A DNA stretch of 64,000 nucleotides, from positions 1 to 64,000 of the forward strand of contig JBAYJC010000006.1 in the NCBI GenBank assembly GCA_041665285.1, in the 5' to 3' direction. The notes beneath the pieces are model-generated. The model was given only the letters and a program-made list of their open reading frames with translations. It searched no databases and had not been told where the DNA came from. The position numbers were made by a program, and so were the translations under genes. The DNA is from JBAYJC01 sp041665285 (GTDB lineage: Bacteria > Patescibacteriota > Patescibacteriia > 2-12-FULL-60-25). Shown in pieces: positions 48,295-57,132 of the stretch; the first letter of the stretch is position 1; every line of letters starts with the position of its first letter.

Positions 48295-51150
48295 ATGAAT
48301 TTTATTCATCGCTCTGTACGTATGACGCACCCATTTTTGTGGGAAAAAGGCGCAGTTTTCAGTCTTGTGTTCGTTTTTGTATTCGCACTCTTTTTGTCTC
48401 AGGCGCCTTCTGCTTCTGCGACGACGTGCGTGTTTGCGTCAGCAGGGGATAGTGATTATAACAATGCGGCAAATTGGTTGACGTGCGATGGAGCGATTCC
48501 GGATAACGCGGATACGGCCCAAATCCCCGCGGCTACAACCACGAACCTCACGGCCGCCATTGCCGCGGCGGCTGGACCGTTATCTTTGGAAGTCGCGGGA
48601 ACTTTTAATACGGGAAACTTTGACTTCGAAACCAAAGCCGTCAATCCAACGGGCATTTCCGTCTCATCTGGCGGTACGATTGCCTTAGGTACTGCTTCTG
48701 TTACAACCACGGGAAATTTCACGGTTGTAGCTGGAGGGACCATTACGCAGAGCGCGGCCGGCGTGCTCGCTGTTGGTGGAAATCTCACGGTTGGTGCAAG
48801 TACGCACACGCTCGCGGGCGAAGTGAGGCTATTGGGAGGCTATGGGTATCGCACGGTGGTGGGTGGTGTCTTTAACAAGCTCCAGTACGCAGGCGGTGCC
48901 ACAGATGTGCTTGATTTTACTGCCTCTACGACGATCATGGGGCATGCGAGCACAACTGCTTTGGGTAATATCCAGTATTCTGGTCCGAATGGAGGTAGTC
49001 TGTCCTTCTATGATGTTACGGAATTCGTGGGAGGGTCTGTCTCTTCATCAAACGGTGGTTCTCTGGCATTTGTTGGCGCAGTAACTTCTACGGCAACGAT
49101 TAATGCTGGGAGCGGTACGTCAACATTTTCATCGACACTGACCAATAACGCCACCGTGACATCGACGAGTGGTACCTTGGCATTTAGCGGCGCTATCACA
49201 AACACCGCAACGCATAATATCGGTACTGCGTCAGGCAAGATTACGTTTGCAAGCACCTTTACCAATGCGGGTACGTTTGACCTTGGGCCAAGTGCTTTGG
49301 CAACGTCAACCGGGCATTTAGTGAATTCAGGTACCTTGAATCTTAATGGGAGTAGTTTGTTTACGCTGGCAGGTAACTACACAAATACAGGGACACAAAC
49401 AGCAAATGGTGGAACCGTACGTTTTGCTGGAGGTTCTGCGCAAATTCTTACCGCGCCAGCAACGAGCGGTAACTTTTATTCGATTGAGGTGTTCAAATCA
49501 GCAAATGGCCTGACGCTCGCTTCGGCTGTGACGTCTACAGGCAATTTTACGCTCACGGCAGGGACCTTTACTCCAGCAACCTATATTTATAGCGTTCAGG
49601 GTAATTGGTCGCATACCGCAGGAACCTTTACGCCAAGCACAGGCACGATTCGTTTTAATGGTGCGAACGCGCAAACTGTGACAGCCGCCGCGACAAATGG
49701 AGACTTTGGCAACATCCAGATTAATAAGAGTGCGGAAAGTCTCACGTTAGGTAGTGCTGTTACATCTACGCTTCTCACAACGCTGACCGCTGGCAACCTG
49801 AACCTCGGCTCTTACACATTAGCTTTGACGGACGCTGGTACCGCAACAACGCCGTTTGTTGTGACATCTGGCGTGTTGGTGCCTGCGACGGGCAAGGTGG
49901 TCTATGATACGGATGCCGCAACAAGCATCGCGGCAGTGTCCTATTATGAACTCGCCGTGCGAGGGGCGCAGACCTTTACGATTACCGCGAGCACCACGGC
50001 CATGGCAACGACCACGGTTGCTACAGGAGCAACGCTGGCCATGGGCGCACAGACGTTTTACGCAAATGGAGACATTGTGAATGATGGGACGATCACGCAA
50101 ACCACGGGTGTTTTCCATCATTTGACAGACTACGTTCGCTTTACGGATAGCGCGAGCGCAGAGATCACGACACTTGCCGCTGGTGGCTCGCTGTATGTGA
50201 CATTACGTGATCAGAATCGCAATCTTTTGAGCGCCACAGCTGAAACAGTTACGGTGCGCATTTCTGTGGGGCTTGATTCAGAAAATGTCACGTTGACAGA
50301 AACTGGACTCAGTACAGGCATTTTCCGCAATGCAACAGCGTTGACACTGACACAAATCGGCTCGGCAGTTCCAGGTAACGGCACGGTTGAGGTTGTGAGT
50401 ACTGGTACGGGCACCGCGAGCTATGTGGATGCACAAGAGGCCGCGGATACGAGCTCTGGAACCGTGAGTATGACCGTGACAACCGTCACGGGTGGTGGCG
50501 CGACCACTGCGCCTGGATCATCTGGTGGCGGCGGCGGGACAACGACAGTCACACCGGTATTTGTGGCACCTCCAGCCGTATCTACGGTTCCAGTATCTGT
50601 CGCTAACCCTTCCCCGGTAGCTGTGTCTGTCGCAACCCCATGGTCACTTACGGGCACTCCTGGACCTGCGACAGTCGCATTGGTCAATGCGGATTATCGT
50701 GCATTCGGTGTGATGGCTGATGCGGTGAGCGCGGCAAAGATGGCCTTGTTTATCGAACAGGGTATTTCCTCCGCAACCGTGAAATTAGGATCTGGCGAAC
50801 GTCGAGCATTGGTACGCGATGCTTTGGACACGATGCAACGAGCCTCGATCCCATTGGATGATCTCGAGCGTTTGGCAACAGGTGCAATCCCCATGACGCG
50901 CAACTTGGCTTCAGAACGCGCCCGTGTGAATTGGGCCTTGCCAACCTTCCGTAGCATCTACGGCCATGCCCCGGTGTTCTCCAATCCAGAAGAGAACCTC
51001 GCATGGAACACCTTGATGTATCGCATTCGCTTTACGCGTGACCTCGTCAAAGAAAGAAAAGGTATCCAAGAGTTCCGACGCATTTTCAAGCGCGATCCTT
51101 CCACGCCAGCCACATGGGCAGTCGTGCGGGTGCTGGGATACGTCAAATAA
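48295..51150 (+). CDS. Giant secreted beta-rich surface protein with shared C-terminal domain
   Basis: 951 residues. Signal peptide (SLVFVFVFALFLSQAPSASA) and then long beta-helix-like repeats of T, G, N, A (NYTNTGTQTANGGTVRFAGG and GNWSHTAGTFTPSTGTIRFNGANAQTV), an invasin-like segment (VRISVGLDSENVTLTETGLSTGIF), a Gly/Pro/Val linker and a final domain of about 125 residues that recurs in the next gene. Probably displayed outside and adhesive (inference). It lies just behind the prophage; a phage origin is unlikely as its pair lies further off. Confidence 0.78.
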   Translation: MNFIHRSVRMTHPFLWEKGAVFSLVFVFVFALFLSQAPSASATTCVFASAGDSDYNNAANWLTCDGAIPDNADTAQIPAATTTNLTAAIAAAAGPLSLEVAGTFNTGNFDFETKAVNPTGISVSSGGTIALGTASVTTTGNFTVVAGGTITQSAAGVLAVGGNLTVGASTHTLAGEVRLLGGYGYRTVVGGVFNKLQYAGGATDVLDFTASTTIMGHASTTALGNIQYSGPNGGSLSFYDVTEFVGGSVSSSNGGSLAFVGAVTSTATINAGSGTSTFSSTLTNNATVTSTSGTLAFSGAITNTATHNIGTASGKITFASTFTNAGTFDLGPSALATSTGHLVNSGTLNLNGSSLFTLAGNYTNTGTQTANGGTVRFAGGSAQILTAPATSGNFYSIEVFKSANGLTLASAVTSTGNFTLTAGTFTPATYIYSVQGNWSHTAGTFTPSTGTIRFNGANAQTVTAAATNGDFGNIQINKSAESLTLGSAVTSTLLTTLTAGNLNLGSYTLALTDAGTATTPFVVTSGVLVPATGKVVYDTDAATSIAAVSYYELAVRGAQTFTITASTTAMATTTVATGATLAMGAQTFYANGDIVNDGTITQTTGVFHHLTDYVRFTDSASAEITTLAAGGSLYVTLRDQNRNLLSATAETVTVRISVGLDSENVTLTETGLSTGIFRNATALTLTQIGSAVPGNGTVEVVSTGTGTASYVDAQEAADTSSGTVSMTVTTVTGGGATTAPGSSGGGGGTTTVTPVFVAPPAVSTVPVSVANPSPVAVSVATPWSLTGTPGPATVALVNADYRAFGVMADAVSAAKMALFIEQGISSATVKLGSGERRALVRDALDTMQRASIPLDDLERLATGAIPMTRNLASERARVNWALPTFRSIYGHAPVFSNPEENLAWNTLMYRIRFTRDLVKERKGIQEFRRIFKRDPSTPATWAVVRVLGYVK

Positions 51151-51170
51151 AAACTTTCACACGACAAGAA

Positions 51171-51201
51171 AAAATCCTCGGTTCCTTTCCGAGGATTTTT
51201 T
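51171..51201 (+). terminator. Terminator after the first giant gene, overlapping next promoter
   Basis: An 11-bp stem AAAATCCTCGG / CCGAGGATTTT (51171-51181, 51189-51199) with a 7-nt loop and T7. The -10 of the next gene (TATACT, 51205-51210) begins 4 bp later. Confidence 0.85.
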
Positions 51202-51221
51202 TGCTATACTTTGCGTGCTAT

Positions 51222-54200
51222 ATGAGTGTTCGATCCTTCCTTTGGCGGGTGTCGCTTGTTTTGAGTGTTGTCGTTGTTGTTTTTGGCTATTATCTCGTAA
51301 AGGACACGATCAATGTTCGAGCGGCGGGTAGTACTTGTTACATAAATACTACGACGACAGTCAGTCAGGCGTATGTGACAGCAAATGATTGTGGTACGCT
51401 TAATATTGGTGGCGACGGTATTACCGTCTCTTGGTCCGGGACGATTGATCTCGTGGGCGATGGTTCTGTTCACGTGACAGGAACGAATATCTTTTCCGAC
51501 CAAGCGCTCACGCTTGCCGCCACGGATGACTTTTACGTAGATAATGGAGCAACGCTCACGCATGGCGCGGCATCATCAACAGGGCTGCAGGTCACGGCGA
51601 GAAATATTACTGTGACCGGAGATGTGAATGTTGTCGGAAAAGGATGTGCGGGTGGCGCTTCTGGAGCAGATGGCTATGGCCCGAGCACATCAACAGGCAT
51701 TTGCGCTATTGCAACAAGTGGCTATGGAAAATATGGGAATGATGGTGGAGGCGGAGCGTATGGTGGTGCAGGAGGCACCGGAGGGTTTGATCCGAACGCG
51801 CAACTCACGACATATGGGTATGGAGCTGGTGAAACTCCGACTTTTCTTGGTTCTGGTGGAGGCGGCCCGTTCACTGACTATGGTTCCGGCGGCAATGGAG
51901 GAGGTTTTGTTAAATTGAATGCGTCGGGTGTCTTAACGATAAATGGGACGTTGAGTGCAAACGGTGGGAATCCCGTTGCAGGAAACAGTGGAAGTATTGG
52001 AGGTGGAGGTTCTGGAGGTTCGATTTATCTCTTGGCGGGTACGCTTACTGGTTCAGGCTCTCTTTCTGCGAATGGATCTAATGGCGCGGCCTATGCAGAT
52101 GGCAGAAATGGCGGCGGTGGCGGTGGTGGGCGCATCTCTGTTTATTATTCGTCTTTGAGTGGTTTTAATGTTCAAAACATCTCCGTTACACATGGTTCTA
52201 AAGGCGGTACAGTAGCGACGGATGGCGGCGATGGGACCGCATTTATTTTGGATCGTCGCACAGATGATGGCGCTGGTCATCTGACGTTTGCGGGTAGTTT
52301 TGATTTTCCGTCGACGCTTGACTATGCGCGCGATGCAATTACCGTAGCAACGGGAACTCAGCTGATCTGTCCTACGGAAACAACATTAACGCTATCTGCG
52401 GTAAATGCTTTTGTTGATAGTGGTTCGACATGGAACTGTACAGGAACAAACGTCGGCATCTCAGCGGCAAGCATCAGCCTCACAAATGCGACGTGGAATG
52501 GATCCGCTACAACGAGCCTTTTTTCTTTGAATGCAACGGGAGCTGTCAGTATGGCAGGGTCTATATTAAGAACGAACGTTTCTTCGACTTCTGCGACGTT
52601 TACTATAGATGCTAGCTCTTCTATTAATACGGATGGAATGGGCTGTGCTGGTGGAGCGGCATCAGGGGAGCGACGAGGATGGGGTCCTAGTACGAGTACG
52701 GGTATTTGCGCCCCCGGTATTTCTGGAGGTGGAGGTATAGGCGGAAGAGGGGATGGCGGTGGATACGGCGGAGCAGGAGGAAAGGGCGGGCTAGGCGGCA
52801 GTCCTACAGTCACCTATGGATCACAAACTGTGCCGACGCTATTCGGCTCTGGCGGAAGCGCATCCACGGATGCCGGTGTAGGCGGTGCCGGAGGAGGTTC
52901 CGTGTATTTGTCGGTTTCAGGTACGCTGACCTTAAATGGAACGATTAGTGCAGATGGTACTGATTCAGATTCTGGGGATCGAAGCGGTGGAGGTGGCTCT
53001 GGTGGTTCTATCTATTTGCGAGCAGGCACGCTTGCCGGATCAGGCTCAATTAGTGCGAACGGCGGCTCGAGTATTGATAGGCCGAGTTATACTTCTATTG
53101 GTGGTGGCGGTGGTGGCGGTCGTGTTGCTCTCTATTATGGGGCACTATCTGGGTTCAGTACGTCAAATGCGACGGTGACAGGAGGTCTTAAAGGAACGTA
53201 TGAGTCAGATCAAGAAAACGGTTCTTCGGGGACATTATTTTTAGCTGTTACCCGTTCGGGGCTTTGTATTATTGGGGAGGCAACGACAATCAATCAGAGT
53301 TATATTGATGCGAACGCCTGCGACACGATCGATATTGTGAGCGGCGGATATACGGTATTATGGAACGGAGCAGTCGATTTGGTGGGGGAAGGTATCGTAA
53401 ATGTCACTGGTACAAACGCGACAACGACATTCGGTGGTACGGTAACCCTAGGCTCTGATGATGATTTTACTGTGAGTACTGGTTCGACGTTGACTCATAC
53501 AGCGTCCTCATCAACGGGTTTGCAAGTTACCGCGCGAAACATCACGATTTCTGGTGTTGTGGATGTAACAGGGAAAGGTTGTCCAGGATCGATTGGTGAA
53601 ACAGATGATAACGGCTATGGTCCCGTTACTTCTACTGGCATTTGTGCAGTGAGCACATCAGGCTATGGTATTGGTCGATGGGGCGGTGCGGCTCATGCGG
53701 GCGCTGGAGGAAATGGGACGCTTGATATCAACCCGCAAACCACAACATATGGCTCTTCTACAGAGCCTCTCCTGCTGGGATCTGGTGGTGGAGGATGGGC
53801 CGCTTATTATCCAAATACTGCGGGTGCTGGTGGTGGTCTTGTGTATTTGCATTCTACGGGTGACATGACCGTGAATGGCTCTGTGCGGGCAGACGGTGCA
53901 AATCCATCGACAGATGGGGCTGGGAACGGTAATGGCGCTGGTTCAGGCGGATCGTTATATCTTCGTGCAAACGGAACGCTGAATGGGTCGGCAACGACCG
54001 TGACAGCAAACGGAGGAACGGGATATGGGCCGTATGGTGGTAGTGGCGGCGGCGGTCGTGTTGCCCTCTACTATGGTGCTTTGGGAACGTTTAATCTTGC
54101 GAACGCGACCTCTGTAGGAGGTGCCGCTCTTGTGACGGCTAGTAGCGCGGGAGGAGAAGGATCTGTGTATACGACTTCGTTTGTCTCCAATCAATCTCCT

Positions 54201-56264
54201 ACGGCTCCTTCTTCTCTTGGCCAAACCTCTCTCACAAACGGCTCCACAACAAGCTCAGCAACTCCGCGTTTTACCTTTACGCTCGCAGATCCGGATGCTG
54301 GTAATCAGGTGAAATATCAAATCCAGGTTGATGACTCCTCAAACTACGGTAGTCCTGTTATTGACTATACCTCTGCTCTTGCCGCGCAAGGAGCCGCCTC
54401 ATTTTCCGTGGGTCAGGCAACAGGAACAGGTTCGTATACAGCGGGTTATGCAGGCATGACACTTTCTTCTGGTTCGTATTATTGGCGTGTCAAAACCATA
54501 GACTCTTCCGCTTCTGCATCAGACTGGACCACAGCAACAGGCACGGGGATCGTGGCGTTTATTGTGGATACTGCGGCTCGTACCGTTGGTTTTCAAACAG
54601 AAACCTCTTCTGGCTCTGAAGGTACAGCGAGCGTGAGCCTTCAGGTCGATATATCCTCCGCTCACTTTGAAGATGTCGTGATTCCCTATTCCTTCACCGG
54701 TGGAACTGCCACGGGCAATGGCACGGATTATACAACTTCCTCTCCTGCAACCGTGACTATCATCGCAGGACAGACCTCCACTTCCGTCCGCATGACCGTG
54801 GTGAATGACACATTGGATGAAGCCGATGAGACGGCTATTGCCACGATTACAACACCAACATCCGGCGCAAATACTACGCTGAACGCCGCTTCTTCGACGC
54901 ATACCTACACCATTACGGATAACGATGCCACGCCTTCAGTTACGCTGTCGACGGGCGCGGCAACGGTAACAGAAGCGGCAGGATCCACGACGATCACTGC
55001 CACGCTTTCTGCAGCCTCTAGCTTTTCTGTGACCGTAAACCTCGCATTCTCTGGCACAGCAACAGGCAATGGTACAGATTACACAACCACGACCGCCACC
55101 ATTGTTATCCCTGCAGGAGAAACCGCCAGCTCAACAACGTTCACAGCTGTGCAAGATGCGATGGACGAGGCAGATGAGACAATTGTTGTCGATGTTTCTG
55201 GTGTGACCAATGGAACGGAAAACGGAACACAGCAACAGACAATCACGATCACGGATGATGATGCCGCGCCTTCAGTTACGCTGTCGACGGGCGCGGCAAC
55301 GGTAACAGAGGCACTCGGTTCTACGACGATCACCGCAACGCTTTCTGCGGTCTCTAGCCTCTCCGTGACCGTAAACCTCGCGTACTCTGGAACAGCAACA
55401 GGCAATGGTACAGATTACACAACCACGACCGTCACCATTGTTATCCCTGCAGGTGCAACAACAGGTTCAACGAATGTCTTGGCTACGTCAGATACTATTT
55501 ACGAAGGGAGTGAAACCATTATTGTTGACGTGAGCTCTGTGACAAATGGCGCAGAAGCAACAACCCAGCAGCAAACCATTACGATTACGGATGACGATAG
55601 CTCAGGCGGTGGAGGTGGTTCCTCAGGCGGAAGTGGTTCGATCGGTAATACATCTCTATTCCCGTATGACGCTCCACCAGCTATTGCTCCAGTTCCCATA
55701 GAAACGCCCGTATCACCATCGCCAGAATCCACAACGCCGATTATCGAAGAAGCGCCCATAGCAACCCCCGTGGCTTTGCCTATAACAGTCTTGCGCCTTT
55801 CTTTAGACGCTCGTGAGTTTCATGTGATCTTGAGCAGAGAGGACGAGGCGCGGCTTTCTCTCTTTATCGACCAAGGCTCTTCACCTGCAACGATTGCACT
55901 TGGATCGGGCGAACGTCGGGCTTTAGTGCGTGACGCGCTTGAGACCATGAGGCGCGGGGCTATCTCCTTGGCTGATCTTAACCGCATGGCAACAGGACAG
56001 ATCCCTTTGGGACGCAATCTTGCAGAGGAGCGTTTGCGCGTGGTGAGTGTTCGTGCAACCTTCCGTGCCATGTATGGCCATGATCCTGTATTCTCCAACT
56101 CACGCGAAAATCTTGCTTGGAACACGCTGATGTACCGCATCCGATTCCCACGAGACCTCGCAAAGGAGCGTGTGGGTATTGCCGCATTTCAACGATTGTT
56201 TCGGCACATTCCTGCTACACCAGGGGAATGGGCTACGGTGCGCGTGTTGGGATATGTGAGATAA
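51222..56264 (+). CDS. Giant secreted protein with Gly-rich, Calx-beta and shared C-terminal domains
   Basis: 1,680 residues from ATG 51222, about 5 nt behind the expected mRNA start. Signal anchor (LVLSVVVVVFGYYL), three large repeats of about 300 residues (ITVSWSGTIDLVGDGSVHVTG, SSTGLQVTARNITV, GGGGGGRISVYY), one fibronectin-like domain (YYWRVKTIDSSASASDW), three Calx-beta domains (TGNGTDYTT, DEADETI, TITDDD), a Pro/Ser linker and the C-terminal domain of its neighbour. Calx-beta repeats bind calcium in other proteins. Probably a cell-surface adhesin (inference). Confidence 0.82.
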   Translation: MSVRSFLWRVSLVLSVVVVVFGYYLVKDTINVRAAGSTCYINTTTTVSQAYVTANDCGTLNIGGDGITVSWSGTIDLVGDGSVHVTGTNIFSDQALTLAATDDFYVDNGATLTHGAASSTGLQVTARNITVTGDVNVVGKGCAGGASGADGYGPSTSTGICAIATSGYGKYGNDGGGGAYGGAGGTGGFDPNAQLTTYGYGAGETPTFLGSGGGGPFTDYGSGGNGGGFVKLNASGVLTINGTLSANGGNPVAGNSGSIGGGGSGGSIYLLAGTLTGSGSLSANGSNGAAYADGRNGGGGGGGRISVYYSSLSGFNVQNISVTHGSKGGTVATDGGDGTAFILDRRTDDGAGHLTFAGSFDFPSTLDYARDAITVATGTQLICPTETTLTLSAVNAFVDSGSTWNCTGTNVGISAASISLTNATWNGSATTSLFSLNATGAVSMAGSILRTNVSSTSATFTIDASSSINTDGMGCAGGAASGERRGWGPSTSTGICAPGISGGGGIGGRGDGGGYGGAGGKGGLGGSPTVTYGSQTVPTLFGSGGSASTDAGVGGAGGGSVYLSVSGTLTLNGTISADGTDSDSGDRSGGGGSGGSIYLRAGTLAGSGSISANGGSSIDRPSYTSIGGGGGGGRVALYYGALSGFSTSNATVTGGLKGTYESDQENGSSGTLFLAVTRSGLCIIGEATTINQSYIDANACDTIDIVSGGYTVLWNGAVDLVGEGIVNVTGTNATTTFGGTVTLGSDDDFTVSTGSTLTHTASSSTGLQVTARNITISGVVDVTGKGCPGSIGETDDNGYGPVTSTGICAVSTSGYGIGRWGGAAHAGAGGNGTLDINPQTTTYGSSTEPLLLGSGGGGWAAYYPNTAGAGGGLVYLHSTGDMTVNGSVRADGANPSTDGAGNGNGAGSGGSLYLRANGTLNGSATTVTANGGTGYGPYGGSGGGGRVALYYGALGTFNLANATSVGGAALVTASSAGGEGSVYTTSFVSNQSPTAPSSLGQTSLTNGSTTSSATPRFTFTLADPDAGNQVKYQIQVDDSSNYGSPVIDYTSALAAQGAASFSVGQATGTGSYTAGYAGMTLSSGSYYWRVKTIDSSASASDWTTATGTGIVAFIVDTAARTVGFQTETSSGSEGTASVSLQVDISSAHFEDVVIPYSFTGGTATGNGTDYTTSSPATVTIIAGQTSTSVRMTVVNDTLDEADETAIATITTPTSGANTTLNAASSTHTYTITDNDATPSVTLSTGAATVTEAAGSTTITATLSAASSFSVTVNLAFSGTATGNGTDYTTTTATIVIPAGETASSTTFTAVQDAMDEADETIVVDVSGVTNGTENGTQQQTITITDDDAAPSVTLSTGAATVTEALGSTTITATLSAVSSLSVTVNLAYSGTATGNGTDYTTTTVTIVIPAGATTGSTNVLATSDTIYEGSETIIVDVSSVTNGAEATTQQQTITITDDDSSGGGGGSSGGSGSIGNTSLFPYDAPPAIAPVPIETPVSPSPESTTPIIEEAPIATPVALPITVLRLSLDAREFHVILSREDEARLSLFIDQGSSPATIALGSGERRALVRDALETMRRGAISLADLNRMATGQIPLGRNLAEERLRVVSVRATFRAMYGHDPVFSNSRENLAWNTLMYRIRFPRDLAKERVGIAAFQRLFRHIPATPGEWATVRVLGYVR
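54931..55602 (+). repeat. Recent tandem copy of a Calx-beta module, 336-bp period
   Basis: Two nearly identical stretches start at 54931 and 55267 (CGCCTTCAGTTACGCTGTCG and the 25 bases after it), exactly 112 codons apart. A second matched block follows in each (GGCAATGGTACAGATTACAC). Near identity in DNA, not only protein, points to a young duplication or gene conversion. Confidence 0.85.
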
Positions 56265-56287
56265 AGATACAATGTCGCTTTTACGCA

Positions 56288-56350
56288 CTGAAATCGGCTC
56301 TATAGCCGATTTTGGTTATAAAAATACCCCGTTTCTTTCGATGCGGGGCT
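56288..56350. terminator. Back-to-back terminators between surface gene and reverse gene
   Basis: AAATCGGCT / AGCCGATTT plus TTGGTT serves the forward gene (56291-56312). CCCCG / CGGGG (56327-56331, 56344-56348), read on the reverse strand, is followed by TATTTTTATAA and serves the reverse-strand gene. Confidence 0.75.
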
Positions 56351-56996
56351 AGCTGGAGTGGAACATGCGGAAGATGAGCACACCTGGTCCGAAAGCAGAA
56401 TGGCTGAAGCCTTCTGCGAGATTGGACCAGAGACGTCCGTAGATCGCGACGGCGAACGGTCCTAGGTTGATAGAAAGGCCGCCGCGGAGCTCTAGAGCGG
56501 TGCTCGCCCTACCTTCGTGACTCCACGAGGCAAAGGTTTCAGAAAGGGCGGCGGAGGCGTAGCCAGCCGTGAACTGGTCAGACACGAGAAGGAACTGCTG
56601 ACGAAGCGACGGCGCTCGCTCTTCGAAGCTGTACCCAGCGCCTAGATGCAGGAGCATGGTGTATCCAGGATGAGCCAGCGGCCCGCCAATCGTCAGGTAG
56701 CCGCCGAAGTCCGGGCCAAAGCCGTGCAGAGGGTGTTCGTAGTTCGGGTTGCGGTGGTAGGCGTCCAGCACAAGGCCGAACCAGCCCAGCCTGCCGCCCA
56801 GGACAACACCAGAGCCTTGAAACGTGAAGTCTGTGAATACAGACAGCTCATTGCCCGGGAGCGGGTGCGGCGCGGATTGGGTTCCTCCCGGAGGAGTCTC
56901 GACGTGTTCGGTGGGCGAGGTCTGCGCGTTGGCCAGGGAGGGCCAGAGGGCGCTCAGGAGCAGGGTGAAGAGAACAGGAACCAACGGCGATCGCAT
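56349..56996 (-). CDS. Secreted beta-rich protein, outer-membrane-barrel-like
   Basis: 215 residues from ATG 56996, set by AGGAGG about 6 nt upstream, a rare classical ribosome-binding site here. Signal peptide (VPVLFTLLLSALWPSLANAQ), short Pro/Thr-rich linker, then about 165 residues of alternating beta strands (GSGVVLGGRLGWFGLVLDAY, GGYLTIGGPLAHPGYTMLL, VAIYGRLWSNLAEG), like a small barrel of diderm bacteria. The C-terminus FRMFHSS is not a classic F/W signal. Odd in a monoderm lineage; a transferred gene is possible. Confidence 0.65.
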   Translation of the reverse strand: MRSPLVPVLFTLLLSALWPSLANAQTSPTEHVETPPGGTQSAPHPLPGNELSVFTDFTFQGSGVVLGGRLGWFGLVLDAYHRNPNYEHPLHGFGPDFGGYLTIGGPLAHPGYTMLLHLGAGYSFEERAPSLRQQFLLVSDQFTAGYASAALSETFASWSHEGRASTALELRGGLSINLGPFAVAIYGRLWSNLAEGFSHSAFGPGVLIFRMFHSS

Positions 56997-57096
56997 GCGT
57001 TTTCCTCCTGAAACCATCGCTCGAAAAGGAGCGAGGGCTACAATATAGGGGAAAAATGCTATTTGGTCAAGCAGGGCGTTTTCTGATTGTTACCGT

Positions 57097-57125
57097 TTGA
57101 CTTTTCTCTTTGTGTAGCCTAAGAT
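57097..57125 (+). promoter_or_regulatory. Promoter of infB, near-leaderless
   Basis: TTGACT, 17-bp spacer, TAAGAT. The ATG at 57124 overlaps the -10 box, so it cannot be the start; ATG 57133 lies at the expected mRNA 5' end. Confidence 0.65.
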
Positions 57126-57132
57126 GCGCACT

